Assembly: GCA_006226225.1 (NCBI GenBank)
Contig: SBHI01000030.1
Coordinates: forward strand, 1 to 7,040
DNA: 7,040 nucleotides
DNA from: Alphaproteobacteria bacterium
Lineage (GTDB): Bacteria > Pseudomonadota > Alphaproteobacteria > Micavibrionales > CSBR16-224
Reading direction: 5' to 3'
The notes under the pieces were generated by a model. That model was not told where the DNA came from and made no database searches. It saw nothing but the letters and a program-made list of their open reading frames with translations. Both the position numbers and the translations under genes were made by a program. Shown here one piece after another: positions 6,498 to 7,040 of the stretch (position 1 is its first letter; each line of letters starts with the position of its first letter).

Positions 6498-6878
6498 TTA
6501 TGTGTCTTTAAATGGTTCAGCCACGACTTGATAACGGTCTTCATAAACGATCACGCCAGGCCTGAAGGTCTTGATAACTTCTGTAGTTATTCCGTGCAAT
6601 TCCAGAAAAGACTTTAGTTCATACATCTTGGAGATATGGTTTATTGCAGTCGGTTTGTACCAGCTTAAAGCAATATTGACGGTGTGATATTTTCGGGATT
6701 TACGGAGTCTGGTAGGCTCGGGTAAGTTATCATCAAACCATTTCAAGATACCTTTTAGAATGTCTTCATTCATAGCATCTAATACTTCGTCGTCAATCAG
6801 ATCGTGAGCGGCAACGATCAAACCAAGTTTTGAAGCGGACTCTGGACAATATTCAGCTGTGATAAAACGAATATACAT
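6498..6878 (-). CDS. uncharacterised small conserved-looking protein
   Basis: Encodes 126 residues. There is no signal peptide, membrane segment or known catalytic motif, so it is probably a soluble cytoplasmic protein. The sequence has the look of a real folded protein: an N-terminal strand MYIRFITAE, then acidic helices (DLIDDEVLDAMNEDILKGIL, about 26-45) and KWFDDNLPEP (46-55), then LSWYKPTAINHISKMYELKSFL (71-92), ending in a compact ITTEVIKTFRPGVIVYEDRYQVVAEPF segment (97-123). I recall similar hypothetical proteins in other proteobacteria with the same 'SWFKP-A-xHI-M-EL' and 'RPG-VYED-QVVAEPF' pattern, but no function is known to me. The start at 6878 is the only reasonable one; its ribosome binding site is weak. 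The upstream gene ends 15 bp before it, so the two are probably co-transcribed. The stretch is more AT-rich than the glycosyltransferase operon. Confidence 0.7.
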   Translation of the reverse strand: MYIRFITAEYCPESASKLGLIVAAHDLIDDEVLDAMNEDILKGILKWFDDNLPEPTRLRKSRKYHTVNIALSWYKPTAINHISKMYELKSFLELHGITTEVIKTFRPGVIVYEDRYQVVAEPFKDT

Positions 6879-6893
6879 AGCTTTAGCTCGTTA

Positions 6894-7040
6894 CTAAGCC
6901 TTGTTGACGGATGCATTGAAACACTTAAAGGATAATTTAAACTGTCCATCGGGCAGGACGGGCAAGAAATTCACCACGATATAGGGTGACATTTTATTGC
7001 CATCAGTCAAATACCCTCTTTCCTCTAATTCAATGGTAAG
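6894..7040 (-). CDS. uncharacterised protein, C-terminal end (partial)
   Basis: An open frame enters from the right edge and ends at a TAG (6896-6894) after 48 codons. The visible residues include ELEERGYLTDGNKMSPYIVV and then NFLPVLPDGQFKLSF, ending in CFNASVNKA. This reads like coding sequence (mixed, non-repetitive, with plausible strand-like hydrophobic stretches), and its stop lies only 15 bp before the start of the 126-residue gene on the same strand, as in an operon. The family is not recognised. The gene starts beyond the window. Confidence 0.55.
   Translation of the reverse strand, partial: LTIELEERGYLTDGNKMSPYIVVNFLPVLPDGQFKLSFKCFNASVNKA

Overview
The window looks like a piece of chromosome from a Gram-negative bacterium, most likely a proteobacterium. 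The signs are a HlyD-type membrane fusion protein, a small protein with a Sec signal peptide, a bacterial SPINDLY/OGT-like glycosyltransferase, and sigma70-like promoters. An alphaproteobacterium would fit the TPR-GT41 enzyme, but that is an inference; no marker gene here fixes the lineage. Base composition is intermediate in the long genes and visibly more AT-rich after about 6240.

Layout. At the left edge (1-236, minus) is the N-terminal end of a periplasmic adaptor of an efflux or secretion pump. Upstream of it on the same strand is a small exported protein of unknown function (309-680, minus). A 118-bp divergent spacer follows, with a good promoter (732-760) firing rightward into a two-gene operon: a GT-A-fold (family-2-like) glycosyltransferase (799-1866), then 12 bp later a 903-residue protein with 13 TPR repeats and a GT41 O-GlcNAc-transferase-like catalytic region (1879-4590). 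Convergent to these, only 22 bp away, is a 475-residue class I glutamine amidotransferase-like hydrolase of the peptidase C26 / gamma-glutamyl hydrolase type (4613-6040, minus). It has its own promoter and a perfect palindrome upstream. A tRNA-Asn(GUU) gene with a strong promoter lies behind it (6165-6239, minus). After a non-coding stretch, the right end holds a 126-residue uncharacterised protein (6498-6878, minus) and, 15 bp upstream of it, the C-terminal end of another uncharacterised gene that runs off the window (6894-7040, minus).

How the genes may work together. The clearest functional unit is the GT-A glycosyltransferase plus TPR-GT41 operon. It suggests cytoplasmic protein O-glycosylation, in which the TPR superhelix selects a protein acceptor, the GT41 region attaches the first sugar, and the partner transferase may extend or otherwise act on the glycan. 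The acceptor (flagellin, pilin or another protein) is not encoded in the window. The remaining genes appear to be independent units. I see no CRISPR array, insertion sequence, phage gene or clear novel defence system.
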